Below, piece after piece: positions 42,445 to 52,760 of a DNA stretch of 64,000 nucleotides; within the stretch, counting starts at the first letter, position 1, and the number at the start of each line of letters is the position of its first letter. The stretch is from Heliopora coerulea (Eukaryota > Cnidaria > Anthozoa > Scleralcyonacea > Helioporidae). A model generated the notes under the pieces. It worked only from the letters and a program-made list of their open reading frames with translations, searched no databases and was not told where the DNA came from. A program made the translations under genes and the position numbers. The stretch lies in contig JASJOG010000296.1 in the NCBI GenBank assembly GCA_030142905.1, positions 62,001 to 126,000 on the forward strand, given 5' to 3'.

Positions 42445-43400
42445 ACCAGTACACTTAAGTATTTGAAAGAGCGCAATTGGTCGTACATCTTACGTGTGAG
42501 GTTAAAATTTCAAAAACGATAGAAAACAAGATTATCAAAACAAGACTCACGACCACATTTTACTTGTGGTTAGAGCAACCAACTGACGTGGAAGTGATGG
42601 CCCTCTTAGGGAAGGACGAAAACAGTGCCTTCAGCGCGAACTGAACTATTTCCCGTGTATTTCCCCAACCATACGGGCTCTTATAATGTACTGCTATTTC
42701 AGGTGGTCGACATACAAAAAATAAACTCGAGAAGTCGGGGTAGTGCCCTGGGTATGGATTCCTGAATATGACAGACCGTTTCGCGGCATACAATGACTTT
42801 CTTTTTGATTTGCCAAAACCCTTAGTTAGAACAATTGGTATGTTTTAATGTCATAAGGAAAACTGAAATTAAACAACGTCGAGATTGTTGAGGTTGTAGT
42901 TGCCATATGTACGTGGCTGACGTATGCGTGTGACATAGACCGAAAAGAGATGACATTAGGTAAAGGGTGACTACAGTTGCCTTAAAGATATCACGCTATC
43001 TGTGTTAACACCTCACCAAATGAGGAAAGTAGATCTGAAACTTTGGCATGTTATACTCTGTTCTCACTGAAACTATTATAGTAATATATTTGGTCGCATA
43101 ACATGACGAGACATAGCAATGCGATATTGACTTTACTTTGTATTCTACATGCATCTCATATCAGGGCAAAGAACGCAGGCGATTTTCGAGTTTCTTATCT
43201 CTCAGCCGTCGCATGCACGTTTCTGGCGCCTGAAAAATCCTGGATGAATCAAAATGTTAATTATAAAATTAGAGTAATACAGCTTGTACAATGCGTGTTA
43301 AGGAATCAGAAACGACAAGGTGTTTCACTTTCTGGGCTTATATGTCCTCCCTTGTTTTCTTGTTCAAGTGAGGCCTAACATTCAAAGTTCAAACACCATG
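42445..43400. other. No gene called
   Basis: ORF 43103-43378 begins with a hydrophobic, signal-peptide-like stretch (ILTLLCILHASHIRA) but has no other support. Confidence 0.4.
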
Positions 43401-43410
43401 CGCATGTAGA

Positions 43411-44120
43411 GAAATACTTATTTTTAACCCGAAAAGGAAATGTAACCAAAAACTCTGTAACAGTAGTGTTCCATATCTTTATCGAACCGGTCTTATGCTA
43501 TTACTTTATTTTTATGTCTATTTGAGTCATGGAGCAGTCACCAGTGTCTTCATGAAAAGTAATATACCCTAAGATAGTTTGTCATCTTAGTCGCTGTTGG
43601 ATTACGTCCATTATCCAGCTGTCAGATGATAAATACTTGAGATAAACAAGTTTAGATTTACGGGAGCACTGGGTGGATCTCTGCGAAGACAATCGAAAAA
43701 CGCGTCTTATTGGACAGAATTTCATTATTCCTGATTGGCTGTCATTTATCCAGTGAAGTGCGTATAGTGAAATATATATCTTTAACCCGCAAGGGAAATT
43801 TAACCAAAAACTCTATAACATTACTGTTCCATATCTTTATCAAACCGGTATTATGCATGTTACTTTATTTTTATATCCAGCTGAGTCTTGGAGCAGTCAT
43901 CGGTGTCTCCTAGTAATATACCCTAAGATAGTAGGTCATGTTAGTCGCAGTTGGATTAGGTCCATTATCCAGCTCCCAGATGATAAATACTTGAGATAAA
44001 CAGGCTTAGAATAAGGAAGCACTGAGTGGACCTCTGCGAAGACAGTCGAAAAATGTATCTGATTGGACAGAATTTTATTTACCCTGACTGGCTGTGGCTG
44101 AGCCAGTGAAACAGCCCAAA
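43411..44120. repeat. Tandem duplication, about 354-bp period
   Basis: Units 43411-43757 and 43768-44120 share AACCAAAAACTCTGTAACA, ATACCCTAAGATAGT, TCCATTATCCAGCT and GATGATAAATACTTGAGATA, followed by CTCTGCGAAGACA. Divergence is moderate. Confidence 0.85.
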
Positions 44121-44801
44121 GAGTTCGTATGCAAAGGATATTAAATTCCAGAACAACTTTAGAAAATGAAACTACATAAAGTATTAGGCAACGAAAATGA
44201 TCGTCTTGTTGAAAGAGTAAATATTGCGAATGAAGTACTTCTATATATTACAAATATTCGTAGTTTATATTGACCATCTTTGCTAATCGGAAACCTCGTT
44301 TGATGGAAACTAAGTTTACTTTGACAGGTTGGGTTATATAAGGAAGCTCACTGTGGAGGGAAAGTTCAAATTCAAGACTTCGTTTGTTGAACGAATTCAT
44401 CCTGAAGCATGTTTCGGTGGAACGGTTTTGGCGCTTTAATTGTGTATTTCCTCTTGGCGTACATACTCGTAATTGACTCATTGTTTTTGAATTCATGGGA
44501 TGGAAACTCGGTAATAATTTCAAATTATCAGATATTTTTTTTGCATCTGATAGTCTGTGTTAGTTATACAATATAGACATTCTCCCTTGTCGTCGTGGTC
44601 TTAGCATTTTGTTTGACCTCATATTCTGTGTATAGAATGATAAAAGTGATCGGATTCCATTCGACAAAAACAATTCCAAACGAAAATCCAAAGCGACTAA
44701 GACGAATGTAACTTTTTTCTTAATTAATGATTATCCGAAAATTTTTCCCGCAATAATTACGTTATCTTTTGACCTTTACGTTATCTTTTGACCGTTTGCA
44801 G

Positions 44802-44895
44802 CGGTGACGACTGGAATTGTAGATGTTTAGAAAAGTGTTGTTGTTTGGAGACTGCCATAGAAGACGTTGAAAGGATTGAAATCGAAACAAAATCC
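44802..44895 (+). CDS. Putative exon A, cysteine-rich, unknown gene
   Basis: Acceptor GTTTGCAG, donor TCC/GTAAGT. It reads GDDWNCRCLEKCCCLETAIE, then DVERIEIETKS, in phase 0 at the donor. It joins in frame to exon B across an 86-bp intron. Family not recognised. It may be an upstream exon of the DUF7869-like gene at 46.1 kb, whose relatives have cysteine-rich N-terminal parts, but that is inference. Confidence 0.45.
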
Positions 44896-44981
44896 GTAAG
44901 TGCAGAACAGTTAGAAGTTGCTAATGCGACAGTATTTAATTTAGCTCACAATGACACTGAAGTATCGTCTTGCTTCCACAG

Positions 44982-45185
44982 TTAAACAAGTCATGCTGTG
45001 AAATAGACGATGAAGAAAGAAACGATCTGTATGAATTCACCCATCCTTTCTCAAACATTTTGCAGCAGTTCTGGCATGATAAGCATGTAGATCACTTGAA
45101 TGTCTTTCATTTATACTATTACCGTAAACTGTTTGAATATTCTGTTTGTGAACTGGATAGTTCGCCAAGAGCTGTGATATGCTAA
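44982..45185 (+). CDS. Putative exon B, unknown gene
   Basis: Acceptor GCTTCCACAG in phase 0, then LNKSCCEIDDEERNDLYEF and FWHDKHVDHLNVFHLYYYRK, running to TAA at 45183-45185. It could be a terminal exon. Unknown function. Confidence 0.4.
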   Translation, partial: LNKSCCEIDDEERNDLYEFTHPFSNILQQFWHDKHVDHLNVFHLYYYRKLFEYSVCELDSSPRAVIC

Positions 45186-45205
45186 TGCTGCTATTTAATC
45201 ACATT

Positions 45206-45484
45206 CAGGGGCGGACCCAAGGGGTTTAGGGGGTTTAACCTCCCCCCCTTCAGCCACAAAATAATGTGGGGATTCTTTGCCATAATCTCCATGTTTATAT
45301 AATAAACTTGACTTAAATCTTTTTTCTTTAATTGTGCACCTTACGTAAGTGATAAGGAACCACCCCCTTTAAAAAGCTAGAATAACTAGAAGCCTGGTTG
45401 ACCACACCCCCTTCTCAAAAAACCTGGAACCCCAACTAGCCTGGCAAACCCCCCCCCTTTCAAAAATTCCTAGATCCGCCCCTG
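45206..45484. mobile_element. Small hAT-type MITE (279 bp)
   Basis: The ends are CAGGGGCGGACCCAAGGGG and the complement CAGGGGCGGATCTAGG. The flanks (ATCACATT, ATATTACA) do not match convincingly, so the insertion is old or borders are off. Confidence 0.7.
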
Positions 45485-45778
45485 ATATTACATCTTGTTT
45501 TACTTTTGTAGATAAGAGAAACACGAACGCACTCAAAAAGAAATGCTGAGTAACTTGTTGACTATCTTGAAAACATGTAGAGGAGTATCTTGATAACCAA
45601 GGACAAACTCTTTTATATATTGGTCTTTTTGTTTTATCATGATTTTGCTAAAACATGTAATTGAAAACATAAGTTGTATCTGAAAACAGTTTTGTTTTCG
45701 TCCCGAGTTTCTTTGTGCAGATTCACAATCGTTAGCATTTATCGAAAGCAAAATGTCAGTGGATAAAATCCTATTTAA

Positions 45779-45881
45779 CAATTAGATTATTCGCTCTCGA
45801 TTTCTATGAGATGATAGTTAACGAAGGCGAGGCCCTAGTCAACTATCACCTCATAGAAATCGAGGGCGAATAATCTAATTG
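45779..45881. repeat. Near-perfect 41-bp-arm hairpin
   Basis: CAATTAGATTATTCGCTCTC and on (45779-45819) is mirrored at 45841-45881 around a 21-bp loop. It is a foldback MITE or a strong cruciform. Confidence 0.88.
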
Positions 45882-46095
45882 TTTTAGAAGAAACACACTT
45901 TGCAAAAAGCATTTTTCATCTTCTCTGGGGTTGCGCTTTCAGGTAAGCAATCTATTTCGTCTTTAGAAACTTCACAAAACCGAGAGGCGGAAGCCATTTT
46001 CGCTACTCGCTATCTATCGACGAATAGATGGCGAGTAGAGTGGCCAATCAGAATGCAGCATTTGCATTAGTACTCGACTAAGTTTCTACTAACAG

Positions 46096-46345
46096 GGACT
46101 AGAGTGCAATGTTGTCGTAATGGATGTCTGGACGTTATATCTTTGGAGCCCATAAACGAACAACGGTCTTGTTTTTGGCGTAAGAGCTATGCTGAGCATA
46201 CTTGCTACCTTGATGCCATAATAGAGCAATCCGAACTTGGACGGGAAGCACGTAAAGGTGGAAAGGGACCAAGTGAGAAAAGGTTGACGTTTAATGGTTT
46301 TGGAATATTCGTCAATGCCTGGTGCGCAAAATGTGGAATATCAAG
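46096..46345 (+). CDS. DUF7869-like gene, exon 1 seen
   Basis: Acceptor TACTAACAG, donor TCAAG/GTGATG (exit phase 2). It reads QCCRNGCLDVISLEPINEQR, CFWRKSYAEHTCYL and FNGFGIFVNAWCAKCGIS. This matches the N-terminal layout I associate with a large cnidarian/oomycete family (C-C-x-x-x-C, then an F-x-V-N-G/G-I-S block), annotated as DUF7869-type from memory. Later exons at 47029, 47463, 48547 and 49570 follow on the same strand. The role is unknown and probably transposon-derived. It lies in the long intron of the minus-strand kinase gene. Confidence 0.6.
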
Positions 46346-46454
46346 GTGATGGTGAGAATCTTTCCAACTGGTAATTTTTTTGCATTAGTTTTAGTTTGTC
46401 AGCGCTAATATAACGCATATACAGTTCATGTAAAATTAATTAAAGTAAAATATA

Positions 46455-46545
46455 TGTTGTTTATGAGCGCGTGACGGGGTTCAAACCCTTAAACTTCAGT
46501 TTGTGGGTGAGACAGTAACCATTGAGCCACTGATACACACGGTGG
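46455..46545 (-). mobile_element. tRNA-like SINE fragment
   Basis: The complement has AGTGGCTCAATGGTTACTG (A-box-like) and AAGGGTTTGAACCCCGTC (B-box-like). Confidence 0.5.
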
Positions 46546-46724
46546 AGGAGAGGATATATGGACTGGATTTTATGAATGTCGTGTTAACATTATACAATTT
46601 CATTTATTCATAAAAATAATGCAAAACAACCATCACGTCCATTCGGAATCACTTAAACATTGATGCTACCGTTTAAGCCACGAACATATCCATCAATAAA
46701 TCAGCATTAATAAACATTGTTCTT

Positions 46725-46812
46725 CATCTCAGTTTCGGTAGGTCAATGGTTATAGTATCCCATCGTTAACCAGAAAGTGACGGGTTCTAACCATATTTGG
46801 AGCTCAGAAACA
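46725..46812 (+). mobile_element. Diverged SINE, family 1
   Basis: TCGGTAGGTCAATGGTTATA and GTGACGGGTTCTAACC, followed by GGAGCTCAGAAA. Confidence 0.5.
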
Positions 46813-47028
46813 TTTTATGGGGATTAAACCTTGAGGATGGTTCGCGTATTGCCTTTCATTCCTGCAAACTGTGAAGTATTAATGCGTAGCTCTGACAACA
46901 AACGTAGCATGAAATGTACGTTATTTATATAATTATGCTTCCGAACATAAGACTAAACACTTGTCTGTGCCCGCTGTTCCTTTGCCAGTTAGCTGTGCTA
47001 TGCGCTATCCTTATATATGTATATTTAG

Positions 47029-47314
47029 TATCTTTGAGCGTCGTCAATCTCTCTTGGAAAACGGGACAGAAGGTGATATTCGTCGTTGCAGAAGGTCGCA
47101 CGAGTACGAAATGGCGAAATTATGGTTCACTAGATTTTCAAGGTTTGCCGACTCAATGCCGAACTCCGACGTCAAATGCCTGCCCTCTTGCCTGACAAAG
47201 CTCTTCATCTACAATATATACGTTGACCAAATGAAAGGACAAAAGAAGCTCTCCCGCACCCAATTTATTTATGACATGTGGAAAACCTGTTTCCCAAACG
47301 TCTATATACCAAAG
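47029..47314 (+). CDS. DUF7869-like gene, exon 2
   Basis: Acceptor TATATTTAG; the first base completes the Ser codon left by exon 1. It reads IFERRQSLLENGTEGDI, then AKLWFTRFSRFADSMPN, LPSCLTKLFIYNIYVDQM and FIYDMWKTCFPNVYIPK, ending at CCAAAG/GTGTAG in phase 0. No internal stop. Confidence 0.65.
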
Positions 47315-47462
47315 GTGTAGTTATGTTTCACACGCCTACTGTATTCTTTTTTCAGCCTTTACTTGTACAGTGCAAGTTTTGAATCCTACTCTTCTAAAGA
47401 TTTTACATCTGATATCCTTGTCCATTTGCAAATTTAAACGATATATTTTATTTTCCCTCTAG

Positions 47463-47587
47463 CAAAGTCGTTTTACCAAATGTACCATCTGCGTTCATCT
47501 AAAAGAAAAGCTGCGAAACACACGCATTTCCAATGATGACAGTAATCGATACACTTTGATGAGGAAAGTTCACATCATGCAACAGAT
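47463..47587 (+). CDS. DUF7869-like gene, exon 3
   Basis: Acceptor CCCTCTAG, phase 0: QSRFTKCTICVHLKEKLRNT and on to LMRKVHIMQQM, donor CAGAT/GTAAGT (exit phase 2). R-F-T-K-C-x-x-C is a conserved block of the family. The next visible exon enters in phase 0, so at least one exon between 47.6 and 48.5 kb is missing. A SINE pair occupies that intron. Confidence 0.65.
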
Positions 47588-48174
47588 GTAAGTGTTACTA
47601 GATTTATATATTTCAAAAACTCATTTTAAATTGATCAGGAAAATCCAAGTGAAAATTCATGTGTCAACAGGTCCACAACGTTTTATGTGCACATAAAATT
47701 TGTCAATCCAAAAATCAATAATAAATAGCTATAATTTTCATAACGTGACTAGATTTTTTCCCCTTTTTATGTCATAAGGGGTGAAAGAGAGAAAGATTAC
47801 AAGCACGGGTTAAAGTCCAAGCAAAATCCCTCAAAATATTTGTCTTTAATAATCGATATCATGAATCAATCAAAGCATAATCTGCCCCATTTTAATATAA
47901 CAACTAAGGTAAATCACAAGAGGAGATGACGGCCGGCTTAGACATGGGATGAAAGCGATACGAATGTTCTTTAATTATTATGCAAAAGAGCCCTCCCTTA
48001 ATGATAGTGCTGCTTCAGAACAGCTTGTAAATCGTATTAAATATCGCAGTTTGTATCCCTCACTCCAATGGTAAACCATTCTCCTTCGAATAGCCATGTC
48101 ACACTACTGTTTGTTTTCTTGTGTCAGAACTGTAAAAGGTTTGCCCGCATGTTTATAGCTAGTGCCAGCACAAC

Positions 48175-48405
48175 TATGATCGAGGTAGATGAACGATCTT
48201 CAAGCTCGATACTCAGAAAATGATTTCTGAGCCCCAGACGGGGATCGAACCCGCAACCTTCTGATGACCGGTTAGACGCTCTAATTAGAGCGTCAATGGT
48301 TAGAGCGTCCAACCGGTCATCAGAAGGTTGCGGGTTCGATCCCCGTCTGGGGCTCAGAAATCATTTTCTGAGTATCGAGCTTGAAGATCGTTCATCTACC
48401 TCAAT
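48175..48405. mobile_element. Head-to-head pair of family-1 SINEs
   Basis: 48178-48290 is a minus-strand copy and 48286-48405 a plus-strand copy. Their shared parts (for example GGTTGCGGGTTCGATCCCCG and TCAGAAATCATTTTCTGAG) are almost identical, forming a long inverted repeat within the 47.6-48.5 kb intron. Confidence 0.8.
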
Positions 48406-48546
48406 ATATCCAAGCTCTCACGTCTTCTCAAACATCAAACTACAATTATGATCATTGATCGTTTATCTTACGTTGGTTATAAAATGATTTCATACCTTAT
48501 GAAACATGTTACTATACCATTGTCTATGGTTTTAATTTTGAAATAG

Positions 48547-48705
48547 GTTGACAGCACGGCGTCTCGGCTGAAAACGCATGCCACCGGTGTTTTGGGAAAT
48601 GCTCGTTCAATTGCTTGTACGTTCATCGACACTTGTCAATGGCCTCATGATTCCAACTTGACTCTAAACATACTCTTGAGGACTCTGGTATATTTTCAGA
48701 ACAAG
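48547..48705 (+). CDS. DUF7869-like gene, conserved WPHDSNLT exon
   Basis: Acceptor TTGAAATAG, donor AACAAG/GTAGGC, 159 nt in phase 0. It reads RLKTHATGVLGN, then IDTCQWPHDSNLTLNILLRT. W-P-H-D-S-N-L-T is the most recognisable motif of the family and the basis of the call. The following D-N-x-x-x-E-N-K-N block expected in intact members was not found. Confidence 0.65.
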
Positions 48706-48926
48706 GTAGGCCATAGGTACATTTCATGCCTGTTTAAGTGCACTTCATTAATGGGGAATGCATGTCATAGTAAAGATATCGAAACAGTGTTTATGTGGTA
48801 AAGAAACACACTTTAGTCTGTAGATCTTCATGATTAGTAGTCTACATTTTCATAGCTGGGAAAACTTCCGCCTGTATTGTAGCTCCAAATAGATAACTGC
48901 TATCGCAAATGCAAGAATAAGTATGA

Positions 48927-49115
48927 AGGTAGATGAACGATCTTCAAGCTCGATATTCAGAAAATGATTTCTGAGCCCCAGACTGGGATTGAACCCGCAA
49001 CCTTCTGACGACCGGTTAGACGCTCTAATTATTGAGCTACCGAGGCTCAGATGGTGAGCTACGGTGCAAATTCGATATGTATGTGCGACCTAAGCGGAAG
49101 CCACTATATATTAAT
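48927..49115 (-). mobile_element. tRNA-derived SINE, family 1
   Basis: On the complement: GGCTTCCGCTTAGGTCGC head, TAGCTCAATAATTAGAGCG, GGTTGCGGGTTCAATCCC, then TATCGAGCTTGAAGATCG tail. It is the most complete copy and defines the 5' head also seen at 11857 and 30915. Confidence 0.8.
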
Positions 49116-49569
49116 AACTGTTTCAATCATTATTATTGAACTATCGCTGATGCACAGTTTGCCCACAGCTATTCCCGACTGTGGAAAAACAAACGGAGGA
49201 AACCGAGGTATAAATTAAACTTAAAATATATCATATAGTCTTCAGCACCTGCATCTGATTGGTTTTTGGTTACACTTTTGCTTCACATCCTGTAAGACAT
49301 ACCTACGAGATTTTTCACGGATCACAAATAAATCCGCAAAACCGCAAAGCGGACAAAGAAGGGTGACTAATAGTATGCGTCTGTTGTAGCATTTACACGG
49401 GCCTTTAGCTGTTGGTTATCTCTTGAATGGAGTCTTACATGTTCGGAGTGAATCTTCATTGTCGTAAATATATATACGGAATCGAACGTATTCGACGCGG
49501 AGAAAATCGTGACTAAAGTATGTTTTCATTATTTCAAAATTCTGATAAGTCACTTTTCTTTTAAACTAG

Positions 49570-49680
49570 GTTACTGTGGATAAAAGGAAGGCAGGGAAAA
49601 GGAAGAGAAACGACGAAAGGAATAACGTTGGTCATACAACAAATCTGAACAATCGTGCGAGAAAAAACAATTTGTCATAG
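49570..49680 (+). CDS. DUF7869-like gene, possible terminal basic exon
   Basis: Acceptor TTAAACTAG, phase 0: VTVDKRKAGKRKRNDERNN, ending RARKNNLS and TAG at 49678-49680. A basic, nuclear-localisation-like tail. Linked to the gene only by position and phase. Confidence 0.4.
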   Translation, partial: VTVDKRKAGKRKRNDERNNVGHTTNLNNRARKNNLS

Positions 49681-49689
49681 CAAATATCT

Positions 49690-52600
49690 CTTATAAATAT
49701 TGTTGGAATAGAATAACACGACAACAATCCTGCCAATACTAAGCCTTGCTTACCGTCGACCTTCTCACGTGCACAATTAAATTTAAAACAAATTTTTTGC
49801 AACTCATTCTCAAATTCGGAAGATGAAAAGTTCGACGCTTGAACTGCAGGAATTGATTTGTCTGTTGACGTTTTTAGCTTACTGTGGTTTCGTAGTACTC
49901 AAATTACCTTCCAGTAGCTTCTCCCAAACATTTTTCATGTTCTTTGGCGCAATATTTTTGGCGCGAGTTTTCTCATCAGTTGGTTAATTGCCTTAAGATT
50001 TATGATCAGCAATTCAACAAACGAAGTGATGAAGTTGAATTACATGTTGACTTCACAAACAACTTGATTCTAGTATGCGACAGTGCCAAGATCACTTGTT
50101 TGGCTTCGACTTACTCAGTTTTAACCAAACTTCACTTTGTGGGAAATCAAATTTTATCTTAGCGACATTCAAGTTTGAAAGAGAAGCTCGTGAGTCAGCG
50201 AGGCAGGTAATATAACTTCTAAATCAGGTTAAGCTAGTGAAGCATCAGATATGATTTGATGCTAATCTGGTATTGAATTTAAGAAACGCGACCAAACAAT
50301 AAACCAAATAGGATAAAATCGTCTGATACCATCCATTGTGAATAAGTGCACCATGTACTCGAGACCTCTAGAAAGGCCCCTGGGCATTTGAGAAAGTAAG
50401 AGGAAATTAATGTATAATTAAGAGTTCTATGTTTTTACAGGTAGTTTATTATATTATTTATAAAATATCAAAATCGACTAACTTTGTAAACTGCCAAGAA
50501 AGGTGAACGAAACACTGACGTTTCGAGTGAAGGCATTTTGGTCGCAGGATATGTGGACACTTTTCCCTCCGGGGAAAGTAGAATCTCGCATTTCACTCAC
50601 TCGTTCAAAACCTCAGTGTTTCATAACTTCATCTTTTATGTCCTTAAGGCAAGGGACATGCTTTTCTTTTTTACATTTATGATGTATGCTTAAAGTATCT
50701 AATATCTCCAATAAAGTTGTGTTCGTATAACAAAGCTTATAAACTCAACACCGGGGCTTGTGGCCTTAGGCTAGATGGTACATTTTGTCAGTTGACTGTT
50801 TTTGCACATGCCATCATTAATCAACCATCACAAAAATAGTCATATTGATATTGAAGTCGATAAACTCGTCCAATCTTAAACTATCTAGACGATTGGGAAT
50901 TGAAAAAAGGCCAACGTAATACAGTAATCTTGAACCGCAACACCCATATACTAATGATCTTTTTAACTTTTAGCATAATATTGCGCTTAGTTTGACGGGG
51001 ACAAATACAAAACCTGGATATCTATCCGTTTATTAGAACTTGCACTCATCTTTAAGATTGATCCTTGCTTGGCGAACAATTGCACGTACAAAACTTGTTT
51101 AATATTTTATCAGATATTACTGTAGTGATAATGCTTGATTACCAGGCGAAAACAAACTCCATGTGTTTAAAGCGACATCAAAACAAACCTAATATGTCCG
51201 TTCCTTACGTTCGAAAACGGTGGACATTTCACGCAAGCGCCTTTCACGAAAACTCTCAACAGCCTTAAAATTCTTGTCAAATCTATCTAATTGTATTCAC
51301 AACCGTGTTACCATGCGTAGTGACTCATTACGCACAGGGAGTAAGTGTTTTCATGGCCTACACAAACCACAACGCTAGTGCAACATGTTCATTTTGACAC
51401 TCCACAATTGTACTAACAAGAACGTTTAATGATACAGCTTTAGCGCTGGGATAGCATGTGCAATAATATCAGTTGAATTTAAATTTTGATATCCGTCAAA
51501 CGTATTCCCCCAAGTGTGATGCGCTGCAGCAAATTTTCCATCGTTTTTAGCAGCTATTACAACCTTACGGTTTTAGACGTTCTTCGGTACAACGGGCAGT
51601 CATGATAGATGTACTCTCAACGTCTTTAAATACAAACACGTTTTACATAAATTAACTTGCAAGGTTGACAGTCTTTTGTGAAATATGGTTTAAAGATCGT
51701 GAACAACTGAAAGTACGAGGCCTAGTAACTAAGAAACTAATGTTTAGAAAGTACACCCTTTTGTCTGAGTAAAAAAGTCAAATCTTTTTGATCAAATCTT
51801 CACTTAGGTGAAGAACCTTTTCCCTAAACGACAGCTAGAAGCGTAACAATTCTTTTTAAATCTATATAATCGTATTCACAATAGTTTTCCACGACATAAT
51901 AAGTTCTAGGGAGTCATGATAGAGACAAACCACAGTACCAAGCAGCTTATTTTGAGCATTGGTTTTGCGTGTAAATTCAAAAATGGAATGCAACGTCATT
52001 TTACACATTTTCTTTCGTGATCGCAGAGCTCTCAAGAATTACAAATATACGAACTTGTGTTACAGACGTTAGACATATAGGTAAGCAAAATTTTGAGAAA
52101 TTGCAATGAAAGTTGGCTCATTACCACAAATATGGTATTGTTTCTCATCTTCGTATTTTCGGCGGTACACAAGTCAACGATACACCATTAAACATGTTGA
52201 ATCACACGCTGAGTATCTTCCTGCGGCGGCGTTTCAGAGGTGGAGTGCAACTTGGTTGCACCATAATTCTTTCTCATTTCAAATTCTGGCGATCTTGTAT
52301 TGCTAACTACTACATTCGCGTAACGTTCGTCCTCTAATACTAGCCACTGTTAACAGTTGAAATTTTGGATGAAATACAAACTAGAGTGTGACTTGAGATC
52401 ATCTGTCATCAGTCCAAATGAAAACACGTTTGGTATTTCCTGCCATGTTTTGTACTAAACCTCATATCACGTGATCGAGAGGTTAAAACAAACATGTGTT
52501 AAATGCGACGTAAAAAACGTAATATGTCAGTTTGTCACGTGAAACAAACTTATTCTGTCCATGCCGAATTCCTTTGGACACAATATGTTTAAAGCACGGA

Positions 52601-52755
52601 AAACAAGCCGGAAACCAACTTTTTGTGTTTATAACCACTACTTTTAAACATATTTATCTTAAAATTCTTGCAGTCCGGATTAAATCGACAGTCCGGAAAA
52701 ATTCCGACTCGTGTTTAGAATTAAATTGGCAGACATGAAAGGGCACATCAGACTG
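49690..52755. other. No gene seen
   Basis: About 3 kb without a convincing exon or element end. ORFs at 49944, 51065, 52106 and 52532 show no family features. 50480-50540 (AACACTGACGTTTCGAGTG) resembles a LINE/Penelope terminal fragment. Confidence 0.5.
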
Positions 52756-52760
52756 CAGTT

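Noticed and set aside
48225..48360. Functional tRNA genes at the TAGCTCAATGG/GGTTCGATCCC sites
   Set aside because: The anticodon stem cannot be formed with a 7-nt loop, and the copies share non-tRNA tails, so they are SINEs.
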